This document shows, in pieces, positions 40,226-53,165 of a stretch of DNA of 64,000 bases (position 1 is the first letter of the stretch; every line of letters begins with the position of its first letter). Below the pieces are notes generated by a model. That model ran no database searches. It was not told the origin of the DNA and worked only from the letters and a program-made list of their open reading frames with translations. Source of the stretch: Antedon mediterranea (lineage: Eukaryota > Echinodermata > Crinoidea > Comatulida > Antedonidae). The translations under genes and the position numbers were made by a program. Where the stretch lies: assembly GCF_964355755.1 (NCBI RefSeq), contig NC_092675.1, positions 7,166,312-7,230,311 of the forward strand, given 5' to 3'.

Positions 40226-41095
40226 CCAGTAGTCCAGTATGAAATGTAGCGATATGATAAGTTGCATTTTTTTTTGCTATATTTGGTAAAAATTGGATAT
40301 GTTGTAGAATACACATCACTGAATCCAAAAAGTATTTGCTCCATTTTTTTTTTCATACGCAAGGGGGGTTGGCAGCCATTTCAAAATGGCCGCCATTTTG
40401 GACAAAATATTGTAAGTATATGGCATTAAAAGATGTTATCGAGATAGAAATTCAATCATAAAAGTAAAAATAAATGTTCAAATAATATTTCACATCATTT
40501 TTGTAACTGAACAAGTCAAAATGGCCGCCATTATGCCCAAAATGGCTGCCATTTTATCCAATATGGCCATCATTTTATCTAAAATGGCCACATATATCAA
40601 TCAAATATTTCTTTCAACTTTTATTCACATATATTTGGTAAAAATTAGATATGTTGTAGAATAGACATCACTGAATCCAAAAAGTATTTGCTCCATTTTT
40701 TTTTCATACGCAAGGAGGATTGGCAGCCATTTAAAAATGGCCCCAATTTTGGACAAAATTGTTTCAAATATTGTAAGTTTATGACATTTAAAGATGTTAT
40801 CGAGATAGAAATTCAATCATAAAAGTAACAATAAATGTTCAAATAATATTTCATATTTGTGTAACAGAAAAAGCCAAAATGGCAGACATTTCAACCAAAA
40901 TGGCCGCCATTTCATCCAACATGGCCGCCATTTTTATCTGAAATGGCTACATAATCAAATTGGTTTTTTTTAACTTTAATTAAATACATAGGCTATAACA
41001 TAATGATATTTGTGTTTAATTACTTTAATTATTCGTCGTCATTTTAGCCATCACTATCACTGTCCGAATCGGATGTAGACAACAATGGTCATATG

Positions 41096-41737
41096 TTGAT
41101 TTGATTTGAATTCATTTGGAAAATCATCATAAAAAATACATACAAAGTGATAACATAAATTACGGACATTACATATAATACATTTATAAAAGATTTTCCA
41201 GGATAGCCCAAAAAGCTTATTTCCATTGGGATCCTTTACAATCTAAAATAAAAACATTACAAAATATTGCATTAAACACGTAAATATAACAAAAACAATA
41301 ATATAAAAAACAAGTTAAATTAAAGACTATGATTGACTTATATAGTTATTTGGTAGAACAGAAATGTGATTTAACATTTTTCTTAAAATTAAATTTGTTT
41401 TCTATTTGCTGAATGGAATGAGGTAGGTTATTCCATGCCTTTATGCCTGTATAATAAAACGTAGATATTTGACTATCAGATTTAGGAACTGAAAATCCAT
41501 TGACCTTACTTCTAGTCATATAATGGTGGTTAGATGAAACTCTTTTAGACTTTTCAGTTAAATAAGGTACTGATTTTCCATAAAAAATCTTATGAACATG
41601 ATTAAGTTTGAGTTGGCAAATTCTATCCTCTAGACATAATTGACCGATTTGGTTCAGTTCGTCTTTACCAATATGTGCACGATCATTTTTATTTAATATA
41701 AACCTAGCAACTTTATTTTGACTGGTTTGAAGTCTGT
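41096..41737 (-). mobile_element. LINE 3' end inserted in the left arm of TE1
   Basis: Encodes the end of a non-LTR polymerase (NKVARFILNKNDRAHIG, KAWNNLPHSIQQIENKF). The right arm of TE1 has no such sequence at the mirror position (about 43535-43560), so it gives the empty site. The open frame continues by chance into TE1 coding sequence (MCKCEADVNN). Confidence 0.8.
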
Positions 41738-42367
41738 TATTCACGTCTGCTTCGCATTTACACATCTCGGTACATTATAGATCCATATATTGGCCTGGAG
41801 ATGTGCACGTAGTATGTGCTGGTGCAACGCTCCAGAAGTTGGTGGCAATTTTTCCACACCTTGATTATTTGGCAGTGTTTTGAACCGCTGACACCCTTTT
41901 AGTTCCAAGAAGACTGCACAGAAACTTCTCGCATCCTGCCTTCCCATTGAAAGATGGCATATTGTCTTTTCCGAGTTTGACTAGAGCTTCTATGATGTGA
42001 GGAGGTGACTTCATATACAATCTTAAAAGCTGTTTTTTTCCTGTGACCCGTAACACCACATCCAGTGATAGCATAGAAACCTGGTAGTCCGGCTGCCTTT
42101 TCTGGTCCAAGGTGATCGTATATTGGTTGAAGAGTAATTCTTCTTCCTGTTTCAGCTGTGCCTGAGTGTTAAAATTCCAGTATTTTCCCCCAACTGTTGT
42201 AGGCGCCTTAGAATTAAAACAAACCAGTCGGTATCTTGCGTGAAGAAGTCGACTTCATTTCCTGGTGTAGATGCTATTTCAATGCCATGAGGGATCATTA
42301 GTGTGTCTACCTCCTCTTGGGTGTTCACGTGACTGTTACAATAGGATGATTAATATCACCTCAGCCT

Positions 42368-43609
42368 GTGAATCGCTATCTCATCATCGATGGAATGGCA
42401 GTTGTTCAAACTCTTATGAATGTTCAGACTTTTACCACCTGCAAAGATTTTGTGGAGGCATTTGTAGCCTGCATAGATTCTCTACTTAACAAATACATTT
42501 ATGTTGGTGGACGTGTTGTCTTTGACAATTATGAGAAGACACTTTCGCTTAAAGACGATATCCGATATCAATCATCTCCTCCTAACATTGTGGAAATTAT
42601 TGTGGAAGATTCCACACTGAATAAAAACAAAGCAATATTCTTGTCAAGCAACACGACAAAAGATCAACTCACAATTTATCTTGCCGACAAATCAGTACGA
42701 AATTGTAAACATCCTATTGTAACAGTCATGCGACAAGATGAACACAAACACACCTGAACATTCCCCAACACCTGTGAGCACCCAAAGAAGAGGTAGATAT
42801 ACTAATGATCCCTCATGGTATTGAAGTAGCATCTACACCAGGAAATGAAGTCGACTTATTTGTTTTAATTTTAAGGCGCCTACAACAGTTAGGGGAAAAT
42901 TCTGGTATTTTAACAGGCACAGCTGAAACAAGAAGAATTGCTCTTTAATCAATATACGATCCCCTTGGACCGGAAAAGGCAGCCAGACTACCAGGTTTCC
43001 ATGCTATCACTGGATGTACACAGGAAAAAACAGCTTTTAAGATGTATATGAAGTCATCTCCTCACATCATAGAAGCGTTAGTCAAACTCGGAGAAGACAA
43101 TGTGCCATCTTTCAATGTGAAGGCAGGATGCGAGGAGTTTCTGTGCGGTCTTATTGAAACTAAAAGGGTGTCAGCCAAAGATTCATCAACCCTGAGATGG
43201 AAACGGTTCAAAACACTGCCAAATAATCAAGGTGTGGAAAAATTGCCACCAACGTCTGGAGCATTGCACCAGCACATACTACGTGCACATCTCCAGGCCA
43301 ATATATATGGAGCCATGTAACTATTGACCCAATAATTCCCGATCCATGCCAAAACTTGGCTGGTTTATAGAGAACGGTAAACTAAGACCAGTATTATACG
43401 AGAAGCAAACTGCTCCAGAAGCAGTTGTGGAGCTAATACGGTGTTCATGTTTAAGTAAATGTTCCCATAATACATGCTCGTGCAAGAAAAACAATCTACA
43501 ATATACCGAGATGTGTAAATGCGAAACAGACGAGAATAACTGTCACAATATATGACCATTGTTGTCTACATCCGATTCGGACAGTGATAACGAAAGTGAC
43601 GACGAATAA
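42368..43609 (+). pseudogene. TE1 coding relic: PIN-like and CXC protein
   Basis: Fragments in order: YLIIDGMAVVQ, VVFDNYEKTLSLKDDIRY, ATKDQ-like LTIYLADKSV, IPHGIEVASTPGNEVD, PSFNVKAGCEEFLCGL, LPPTSGALHQHILRAHLQAN and CSCLSKCSHNTCSCKKNN. The family is recurrent among multi-copy invertebrate genes; its nuclease-like start is a guess from IDG and VVFD. Stops and frame changes show decay. The left arm holds an inverted copy of the part after about 42770. Confidence 0.65.
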
Positions 43610-44764
43610 GTAAAGTAATTAAACACAAATATTATTATGTTGTTATGTTGGTTCCTTTATAGCCCATGTATTTAATCAAAGTTAAAGAAAAAACAGTTTT
43701 ATTATGTGGCCATTTCAGATAAAAATGGCGGCCATGTTGGATAAAATGGCGACCATTTTGGTTGAAATGTCAGCCATTGTTCTGTTACACAAATGATGTG
43801 AAATATTATTTGAACATTTATTGTTACTTATATGACTGAATTTCCATCTCGATAAAACATCTTTTAATGCCATAAACTTACAATATTTAAAAAAAATTTG
43901 TCAAAAATGGCGACCAATTTGAAATTGCTGCCAACCCCCCCTTGCCTATAAACACAAAATGGAGAAAATACTTTTTGGATTCAGTGATGTCTATTCTACA
44001 ACATATCCAATTGTAAATATAGGTGAATAAAAAAATATTTGATTGATATATGTGGCAATTTTAGATAAAATGGTAGCCATATTGGCTAAAATGACAGCCA
44101 TTTTGGGCATAATGGCGGCCATTTTGACTTGTTCAGTTACAAATATGATGTGAAATATTATTTAAACATTTATTGTTACTTTTATGATTGAATTTCTATC
44201 TTGATAACATCTTTTAATGTCATAAACTTACAATATTTGAAACAATTTTGCCCAAAATGGCGGCCATTTTGAAATGGCTGCCAATCCCCCTTGCGTATGA
44301 AAAAAAAAAATGGAGCAAATACTTTTTGGATTCAGTGATGTCTATTCTACAACATATCTAATTTTTACCAAATATATGTGAATAAAAGTTTAAAAAAATA
44401 TTTGATTGGTATATGTGGCCATTTTAGATAAAATGGTGGCCATGTTGGATAAAATGGCAGCCATTTTGGGCATAATGCCGGCCATTTTGGCTTGTTCAGT
44501 TACAAAAATGATGAGAAATATTATGTGAACATTTATTGTTACTTTTATGATTGAATTTCTATCTCGATAACATCTTTTAATGCCATATACTTACAATATT
44601 TTGTCCAAAATGGCGGCCATTTTGAAATGGCTGCCAACCCCCCTTGCGTATGAAAAAAAAATGGAGCAAATACTTTTTGGATTCAGTGATGTCTATTCTA
44701 CAACATATCCAAATTTTATCAAATATAGCAAAAAAAAATGCAACTTTCCAAAATATCCTAGACT

Positions 44765-44926
44765 ACAGGCTGTTCTGCACTATAGAATCAGAGCTCGCTA
44801 TCTTAAATGCTCTTCCTAATGTTATTGCTGTACTAGCTTCACTTGGGTAGCAAATGAACACTCCTCCATTAGCGAAAGGTGAATTATGGTTAAAAATTGT
44901 TAAATGTGTACTACTAGATACAAAAC
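44765..44926 (-). pseudogene. Duplicate Ig1 exon, first half only
   Basis: From an intact acceptor (ttgtag) it reads NSPFANGGVFICYPSEAST, then [15 protein letters not shown], closely following the gene 1 Ig1 exon. It then meets a stop and the end of TE1. So a second Ig1 exon existed upstream of the used one. Confidence 0.82.
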
Positions 44927-44930
44927 CTAC

Positions 44931-46559
44931 AATTCAATAGAATACATAATTACTTTACTTTATTATGACAATTAATAAGAAAATTATTAACTAAGCTGAA
45001 TAAAATATAAACAAATATACCTGGTTACAAATTTGAAATGCATTGGCAATTCAATCTACAATCAAGAGAAAACAAAAAGATAGAGCTTGGCCACCACAGC
45101 ATTAGCCTACGTAATATGCATGCATGCAAGATCGCTCAATGGTGAAACAAAAAATACAGTAGGCCTACATAGATAATTCGAATGACATATCATTATTGTA
45201 TCCAGGCCTACTTCTTACAACACATATAGAGAATTGGTATGTTTAATATTTGGTATCACATAAAAAAGTGTTAAGGCGTTGGTTGGTTGGTTGATTGACT
45301 GTGCAGTTAGAGTCTTAGATGTAAAATTAAAAAAACATCCCTACAACATTGGCTTAGCCTTTAATATTTCACCATACTTTAAATGACTAAACTAGCCATT
45401 AAAAATATGTGTATTCTATCACGAACGATTGGAATGATATGGTTATCAATACTCACATACTGCTGTATGCAACCACTATGAAATATGGAATTATGGAATG
45501 TTTAGGGCCTACACCTACACCCCGACCTACACTGTTGCGATCCCTTCTTTCCTATGTATTCTCAAAGACAATAAAAACAGAAAACGTTACCATTGTGAAT
45601 TCCAATGGCGACCAGATGAATTAAAACACGGAAATAAATGAACACATTCGCCATACCTTTTAGAAGAAAGAAGAATGTTTAAACAAAATATTTTACAAGG
45701 AAGTTTCAGAGTCAATGGAGTATAGGGTTAGGTCATCTCAGTGGTTAGGTGTTGCGTCAATATACACTTGTTATTGGTTGAAGAAGCATGGAGCTATAAT
45801 TGTATAGCGCCATGAAGCAAATGTTCGAATATCGTTATGCTAAAAGTCATATCTACATAAATCGGCCTAACAATATGTGTTCTAAAATCTGCATGGTTTC
45901 CAATATTACTAAAATATTTATTTATATTATCAAATTTATCCCTAGAGGTTCCATATTTTAAATTTCACTCACCTCAAGCTCACTTATGGTCGGCCTTACG
46001 GTGGTTAGGTCGGCCGGTCGCAAAAGTCACATTCAAACATTTTACCCGGCGCTGTGTAGATATTCATAAAATATGTAAAAATGTAGGCCTACTTAATATC
46101 TTTTTATCTTATCGTCATCAAACTAAAAAATAATTAGCCCGTTCTAAAACAGTTATTTTATTTTTATTTTAGTAAAATGGACAACAACGATATAACCTTC
46201 ATTTGAAAAAAAAAATAAACAAACATTTTTTAGCTTTAGCTTTTTGTTCGTTGATAATGGGAAAAATAATGTTATGCTAATTAAATTACACAAAATTCTA
46301 TTTTTTGGCAAAAGCATTCAATCAAAGAATAACATATTTAAGATATCAAATAAATTCTCCATAAGTTTAAATATGTTGATCATTGAAAATAACATGTTTA
46401 AACTATCCACTCACTGATAAGAAAGTGCTTTTCACGCTGCTGCTCTAGCCCGCTACGTCCCATTAGGACTACTCAATCAGAAGCTAAAGCAAGCAGCAGC
46501 ATGAAACATAAGGAAACAACAGATGATGACCAATAGTAATTGAGTAGATAGTACGCTAT
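44931..46559. other. 5' intron or flank of gene 1
   Basis: No coding exon recognised. Holds TAGGCCTA octamers (45160, 45205, 46085) and a segment at 46380-46430 that recurs inverted near 631-672. Confidence 0.35.
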
Positions 46560-47000
46560 ATATAATTGTCGTTTACAGAAACGAATAAATAGACACGATG
46601 ATTTTTGTAGTCAACTAAAATTAGCACCCTGGGAATTACTTCCGAAAGAGAAACTTGTCACAAAATGAGTCCAAATTTTTGATTTGGACTCATTTAAACA
46701 AACCCAATTTGTGTTTTGTGTGTAACATTAGGGTTGAGGGATGGAGAAGAGGATAGAGGTACAAAGAAGAACAATTTTGAAACATATTCTTTATCTCCTC
46801 AGTAACGAAATATTTTTTTCATGTTTTATAGGCCTATAAATAATATACCACTTGATTCAGTAACACATTTGCGATTTAATACTTTGTTAAAACTGTCACT
46901 GTCATAGTCGATTGAAATAGCATAGTAGATGTAACGATACACCACTATAACGTTTATATTCTTTGTAATTATTAATTAATACAAACGTTGAGAAGCAACT
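46560..47000. repeat. Dispersed repeat family R, copy C
   Basis: Aligns with 55465-55860: shared ccctgggaattacttccgaa, gaaacttgtcacaaaatgag and ggttgagggatgg. It lacks the part present at 55870-56790. Confidence 0.8.
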
Positions 47001-49396
47001 GTCAGTAATAAAGTTTATTTGTATATTGTGCGTTTATATATCTAACTGTAGGGCCTACTCACACTTACAGTAATACGTTTATTTATACATGTGTTTATAC
47101 ATCTAACCCTCACAGTAAAAAAAATGGGATTCAACTGAACGGAACTGAAAGAAATCAGTGGGTGAGTAGGCTACTTATGTCGACACTGGAACTGATTGTA
47201 ACTAGTAGTGCCTTTCCGCAAGTCATCTATTTGACATGAATGGTTATAGTAAATTATGGATAGCGTTTTAGCTCATTTGGTTGGTCGGTTGGTTGGGCGG
47301 TAAACACTATTGAGCACGCGACTGCAGCCATCTATATGGCCTTGTTGAATTGGTAGACCTTTTGTAAGTTGTTCCAATGAACGTGCTTCTTCCCTGATCT
47401 TTCCTTCCCACCATAATAAATCACAAACAAAATGATTCCACTTATAAAATTATATCTAGGGATGCAATACATGCTGGAATAATAATAATGCTATCATTTA
47501 ATAACAAAACAAGCAAGCAACTCTTCCCAAACCTACTAGGAAAATGAATCATTAATCCGCCTCTGACGCACTTTGATAATATATACAATGTAAAACACCA
47601 AGTACGTCCTCGTTTGAATGAGGCGAGGTGTATGTTTACATCAGATATACACACATTGTATACTAATATACAATGCAGTCTTTATATCCATAATATCTTT
47701 ATCACAACAAGAAAAAAAAAACACTTGTGTATATGCATGAAGAGCGTGTAGTTTTATAGCAATAATATATACAGTATTCTATTTTATATAAATTCGTAAC
47801 ATTACAAAAATAAAGAAGCCTAAATAAATACAATGTAAATATTTTTCTGAAAATATCCCGATATAAAAATAAAAAATACAGAAAATTCAATTTGTTGGCA
47901 AGAACATTATCAAAGAATGAAATATATTAGTATAAAATTATTATAAAAATATATTTGTGTATTTAGATACTAAATGAATTGTCCATACATTAAAACATGC
48001 TAATCTTTATTAAGAGCATCAGGGCAATACAAATAAACCAAAACATTATGGAACATAGAGTAACTTAAGAAGAAAAAATTGTTTGGATGCGTCTGGCCTT
48101 AACAAAACATTTAAATAGGCCAATCAAATTGACATCTTTAATATAGCATTCTTGTTTTAATACCTTACATCACTTTTAATTAATTGCATAGACCTCATAC
48201 TTGTTAGACAAACACATAATAAACATACTTCACAAACCCATCCACTGTAGGTATAATATAAATTTCTTTTTTACACACTTTTTTTTCACAAAACAAATTT
48301 GTCGCTGAAAAAACCTCCAAAACAATTTTAAAAGTTAGTTCTACAAAATATTAAAGTCGTTAAAAATATATATATATATATATTTAAATTCACACTCTAT
48401 AAAATTACCTTTCATAAAAATAATTCATTTTTTATGCTCTATAAAATTCTTAGTTGAAATCATGTAATACCAGCAGCATTAACAGCTTGAGGCATATGGA
48501 ATGCGAGTAATACTTGTTATTTATTAGCACTAGACTTAGGCCAAAATAGTAGCCACCATAGGAATAGGCCTATTTGGACAACAAAACTAAATATATACCT
48601 TTTCAATATTCATTTGGCTATTATTGTACAGTACCTTAATGTGACCTGAGTGGAATGTCTGTTACGAATACAACACTATACTATAGTATAGAATTATTAA
48701 CATTTCAATTTTGTTTCAGTTTTAAGTAGCAGGCCTATGGAAACACTTTACTACTCTAAAATGGCTTTAAACATTAGTTACATTTCATATTTATTTTATA
48801 TGAAAATAAGCTTGTCTTCCAAGACTTAAAATAAGCTCTATCTAGTCATGTTCTTTTTTCTTCCGAGACTTAAATTAAGCTCTACACTTGTTTTTGGTCT
48901 TCTAAGACTTCAAATAAGCTCTAGTGTTCTTCGACCTAAATAAACTATTTACTACAGTACTATAGTATGTTTATTAAAATTAGTTTTTAGAATTTAAATA
49001 ATAACAACTATATTAGGTAAAGTTAAGCGTTATATTAAATTTATAATTACTATAAATGTAAAGTGGGTTTATGTACACTTGTGGCAAATTAAGTTTATAA
49101 TAAAGTAGTATTTTTGTGTGCCAACAGGGTGGTAAATATCAGTGCTGTAAACTACTTTTATATGTTTCGTTTAAATACATAGTCATTGTTCAAATGATAC
49201 AGTAGTACACAAAGTAATTGGGAACTACGGTGCATTCTATTATTAATTTTAAAAAATTTAAAATTATTAAATCACGGCCAAAACTTTACTGTTAGACGTA
49301 ATTACATTACTAATTACATGTGTTACACACATAAACTCACAGAAGTAAATTGTTTTAAATGATTGCGTTTTAATATATATGTTGAGCATTTCTTCT
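47001..49396. other. Region between gene 2 stop and gene 1 5' part
   Basis: AT-rich, no recognised exon. It should hold the 3' untranslated region of gene 2 and perhaps the promoter and first exon of gene 1. A near-palindromic AATAAA-type signal is possible around 48789 on the minus strand, but that is not decisive. Confidence 0.35.
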
Positions 49397-49474
49397 TTAA
49401 AAATTGGGATTTGCATAAGTATCAAAACGTCCCAGATAGCTTGAAATGATATCATAACAAAAAATGTATTGGTC
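49397..49474 (-). CDS. Gene 2 last exon
   Basis: Encodes [18 protein letters not shown] and a tail ending in TAA (49397-49399). Shorter by three codons than in gene 1. Confidence 0.88.
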   Translation of the reverse strand, partial: DQYIFCYDIISSYLGRFDTYANPNF

Positions 49475-52400
49475 CTGAAAAACAAAATAAAATGTTATTA
49501 AAAATTGGGTATAAACATAAAAAAAAGTATAGAAAGACAAAAAAGCTTAGTTTTTCCAATTAACATTGGAAATTATAATAGTAATTATGGAATATTATAT
49601 TTGAGTGCAAGTTTATACCTACTGCTATGCAAAACAACATGCGTTACATATCGGAAATCCAATTTATGGTATTTTTTAATCGGTACTGTGCTGTAAGTAT
49701 TTTGTAATATTACCAAAAATAAACTTACAATATTTTGAACTAGACCTGGTCTGTTCGTCCGCAATTTTTTAACCGTTTGAAAGACATCAATGATATTTTC
49801 CAGTTTCATTCGTTCAACAACTTCTACTACTGTGAGGAAGATGCCGGTCCTACCAACACCATTACTGCAAGAAAAAATAGTTTTGTTTCATTTAAACAAT
49901 TAAATTTGCATGTTGACACCTTTTTTCACATTTTAAGGAACCATATCAAAATTATTCTACCACAGTTACTGCATTGAACAACATTTTTTCTATTTAACCA
50001 GTTTATGTAATTATTTAGCAAAGTACCCCTTTTTATTTGGGTAATTATCATAATAATTATGACTGCCTAATAAACGTCTACATTGAAACAAACTAGTGTG
50101 TAGACTATTAAAGTAAAAAAACAAATGACATTGCAGTAGAATAATACTGACATGGTCCCTAAATGTATTTTAAAAGCAACCGAAAAAATAAAGGATATTA
50201 AGAATTCATGTAAAAAATAGTAGTAGTACAAATGGGAAAACTTTGCTGTTTATGTACATACAATAAACAACAAATGTACCCGAGGTCTGGACCAATTGAC
50301 ACCAACCCCCTGCCTCTCAAGTCTCACCCTCTTCCCTGGATCTGCATATGAGATTGCTGTAAGCATCTGCAGATGTTTTTTCTGCTCCATTGGATTGAAG
50401 TCTGGTACCAATTGATGTTTAAGAACAAGATACATACCTGCAATGCACAGCAATTGGATGGTTACCATGGTGATAGTCATGTTGGTTGTCGTCTACCAGC
50501 TCCAGCACCTCTAATAATGTCGTAGGATTTTCAGGAATGTCTTGGTCCGCTGACCATCCATGTATCTGAAACAGTTTGACTTTAGAAACAGCTTCCTGGT
50601 AAAATAAAATATTACAAAATTACATTTGTAGTACTGTTACTGTTACTGACACCTTAAATTTCCCAGCAATAATGCTCCAATAAGTAACATGTAAATGACA
50701 GACAAGAACATCTATAACAATATATTACAGTTTCCTTAATAATAAGAAAGATATTTTTTCAATTCTCTTATTTTCGCTTTTTGCTTTTTATATTATCTTA
50801 TGTTATATTTTACATATAATAGTAATATGACACGAAAAAATATACTATGTTACAAAATACAGCTACTATACAGAAACCATATATTAAGGGACATTTCTAG
50901 GAGCTGACAAACTGTCTACTTAATAGGTATTTCCCCCTGAATTGAGATTGGTCAGTGTTTCACGAAAATGGCCCCTTAATAGGCGTGTCCAAAAGGAGGT
51001 GTTCTACTTTATATACATTATATTCTAAAATTAACCAAAAAGCTTACCGGCTTGTTCTTGTTAGTGATGCTAAACTCTCTGATAGTAATGTCTTTTTTAG
51101 AATTACTAGTTTTTAGTGTAACAACCAAAGGACCATATTTCTCACTGTTACCTTCTTCATCCATCCAATACTTTGCATAAGACTATCAAATAAGAAACAA
51201 AAAATAGTAAAAAAACAGTATCAAAAAAAGTATGTTTAACCATATAATACAAAGTTATTGTTTAAAGAAATATTACTTTGAGAAAAAGACATTTCTAAAA
51301 GAAATTCTTACCGGATCATTTGAATCCATGTCATTGAGCATGACAACCGAACGAACATTCCAGTCAAATATTAAACGCCACATATCTTCTACAGTGTCAG
51401 GTAAAGGCATCTGAGTTGCTATAAACTTGTCTTTTTGTTTATATCCCTACAATTAAAATAATAAGATATTGGAATGCAACAACTACAGGTGAAAGACTTG
51501 AACTGTGAGCTAGGCTTTGGAGTGAGATTGGACACCAAATGGAATATCAGTAACCCTCCTCTAAAGTGTTTTTGTGGCATCATTAGATGACACCCTACCC
51601 ACATTTTAAAGTTTCCAGATCATCAAGGTAACAACCTGTTCTTTCGGAAAGATCCCTGTTGGTTCCTTAAAGTTCACACAAGCTAGATACCTGTATGTAA
51701 ACTGGATTTCAAATTTCAAGTCTTTATCTGAGACAACTTGTTCTACCACCAGAACTGTGCAGATTCTATAGCTATAGGGTAGCTATAAAACCAAATGAAG
51801 AACACTTCTGTGTGGCAGTATTCATTAACACCTTGATGACCTATGACCCAAGATTAGGTAATACGGCAGCATGGTTGACACAGGGATACAATCACTATTC
51901 TTTTCAATAGTATCAAGTAAAGGTGATCAACAGCCTAGTGTCAAATGGACATGCTAACCATCTGCACAATGACACAAACAATTGTCTTGAATTGGGCTTT
52001 CTTGTTTAGTTAGATTGGCCTTTCTAATTTCTTATGCTTAGCCAACAAAACTCAAGACTAGTAAATTAAATTAGTAATCAAACTAAAGTAAATCAACTCA
52101 TTCTTACATCGACAAATGACGCGTTGATGTATTCATTTCCTCCAGTAGAACTCTCAGTGACCAGAAATGGACGGTTACGATCAACTGAAACAAAAAAATA
52201 GTCACCAAAAGAATATTTATTTTTCTTTTACAGAAAAAAATACAAAGTCAAATGAAAAATGAGGCAATGGGATTAGTAGTTACACAATTTAAATGTAATA
52301 AGTGTACTCTGATTAAAAGAAATAGGCTGTTTTATATATTTTTTTTTCTAGACTAGATCAGTAGCAATTTATATATTTTATGAAGAGGGAGAGTGTTAGA

Positions 52401-53039
52401 GACAACAAAATCCCCTGATGAGACATTTTACTAAAGTACATTTTCAATTACAGCATTATTTCATTTTGATTAGTATTCACATAGAATATATATTTTATAG
52501 CATTGAAGTATCATTTATTTTGGTGTTTTTTTAAAATAAGTTCAAAGTTTAGCTTGTCAGTGGAAACTTTTTTTGGAGACTCACTAAAAAGTAAAGTATT
52601 TCATAAAGCAGAAAATAAGAAGAAACTGCAAATACGAAAAGAATAAAATAGAGTTCCCATATTGGCAGAGATAAAAGATAAATATATGAAATAAATAGAA
52701 CTAAAAGTCATAAAAATAATGTATTTGAAAACAAAATATTATAATATAATAAATAATAATTCTTTGAAGTGGTCTTATTAAAATAAAACAAATTATTTAT
52801 ATCAAATAAACAAATTTGTGTCTAAAAATGAACAGCTTTGTAAATTGTGAGGTGGGTTTGATCATGCAAGAAATAAAATATATAATAATATTTTATTTCC
52901 TGTTTGTTTGACCGACATGGATTGAGATCTGATATCAAATTAAACATACTTTAATAATTAAAAACAAAAACAAACAATAAGAATTGTATTTTTGTATTTT
53001 CTAAATTTAAAAACAGTTAAAATTTGAATTTCATCACAG

Positions 53040-53090
<51 letters not shown>

Positions 53091-53127
53091 CCCCTAAATA
53101 TATATATATATATATATATATAACCCC

Positions 53128-53165
<38 letters not shown>

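Larger units (their letters stand above)
40226..44770. mobile_element. 4.5-kb palindromic element TE1
   Basis: Two diverged inverted arms (about 40226-42330 and 42770-44770) flank a unique centre. Ends resemble c-agtagtccag, followed by aagttgcattttttttt. Arms contain several atggcggccattttg blocks. The centre plus the right arm form a coding relic on the plus strand; the left arm repeats its 3' half inverted. Same design as TE2, different sequence. Confidence 0.8.

Noticed and set aside
41346-41765. A 139-codon protein joining a Cys-rich start to a polymerase end
   Set aside because: The frame crosses from TE1 into an inserted LINE; the mirror arm shows the original sequence without the LINE.
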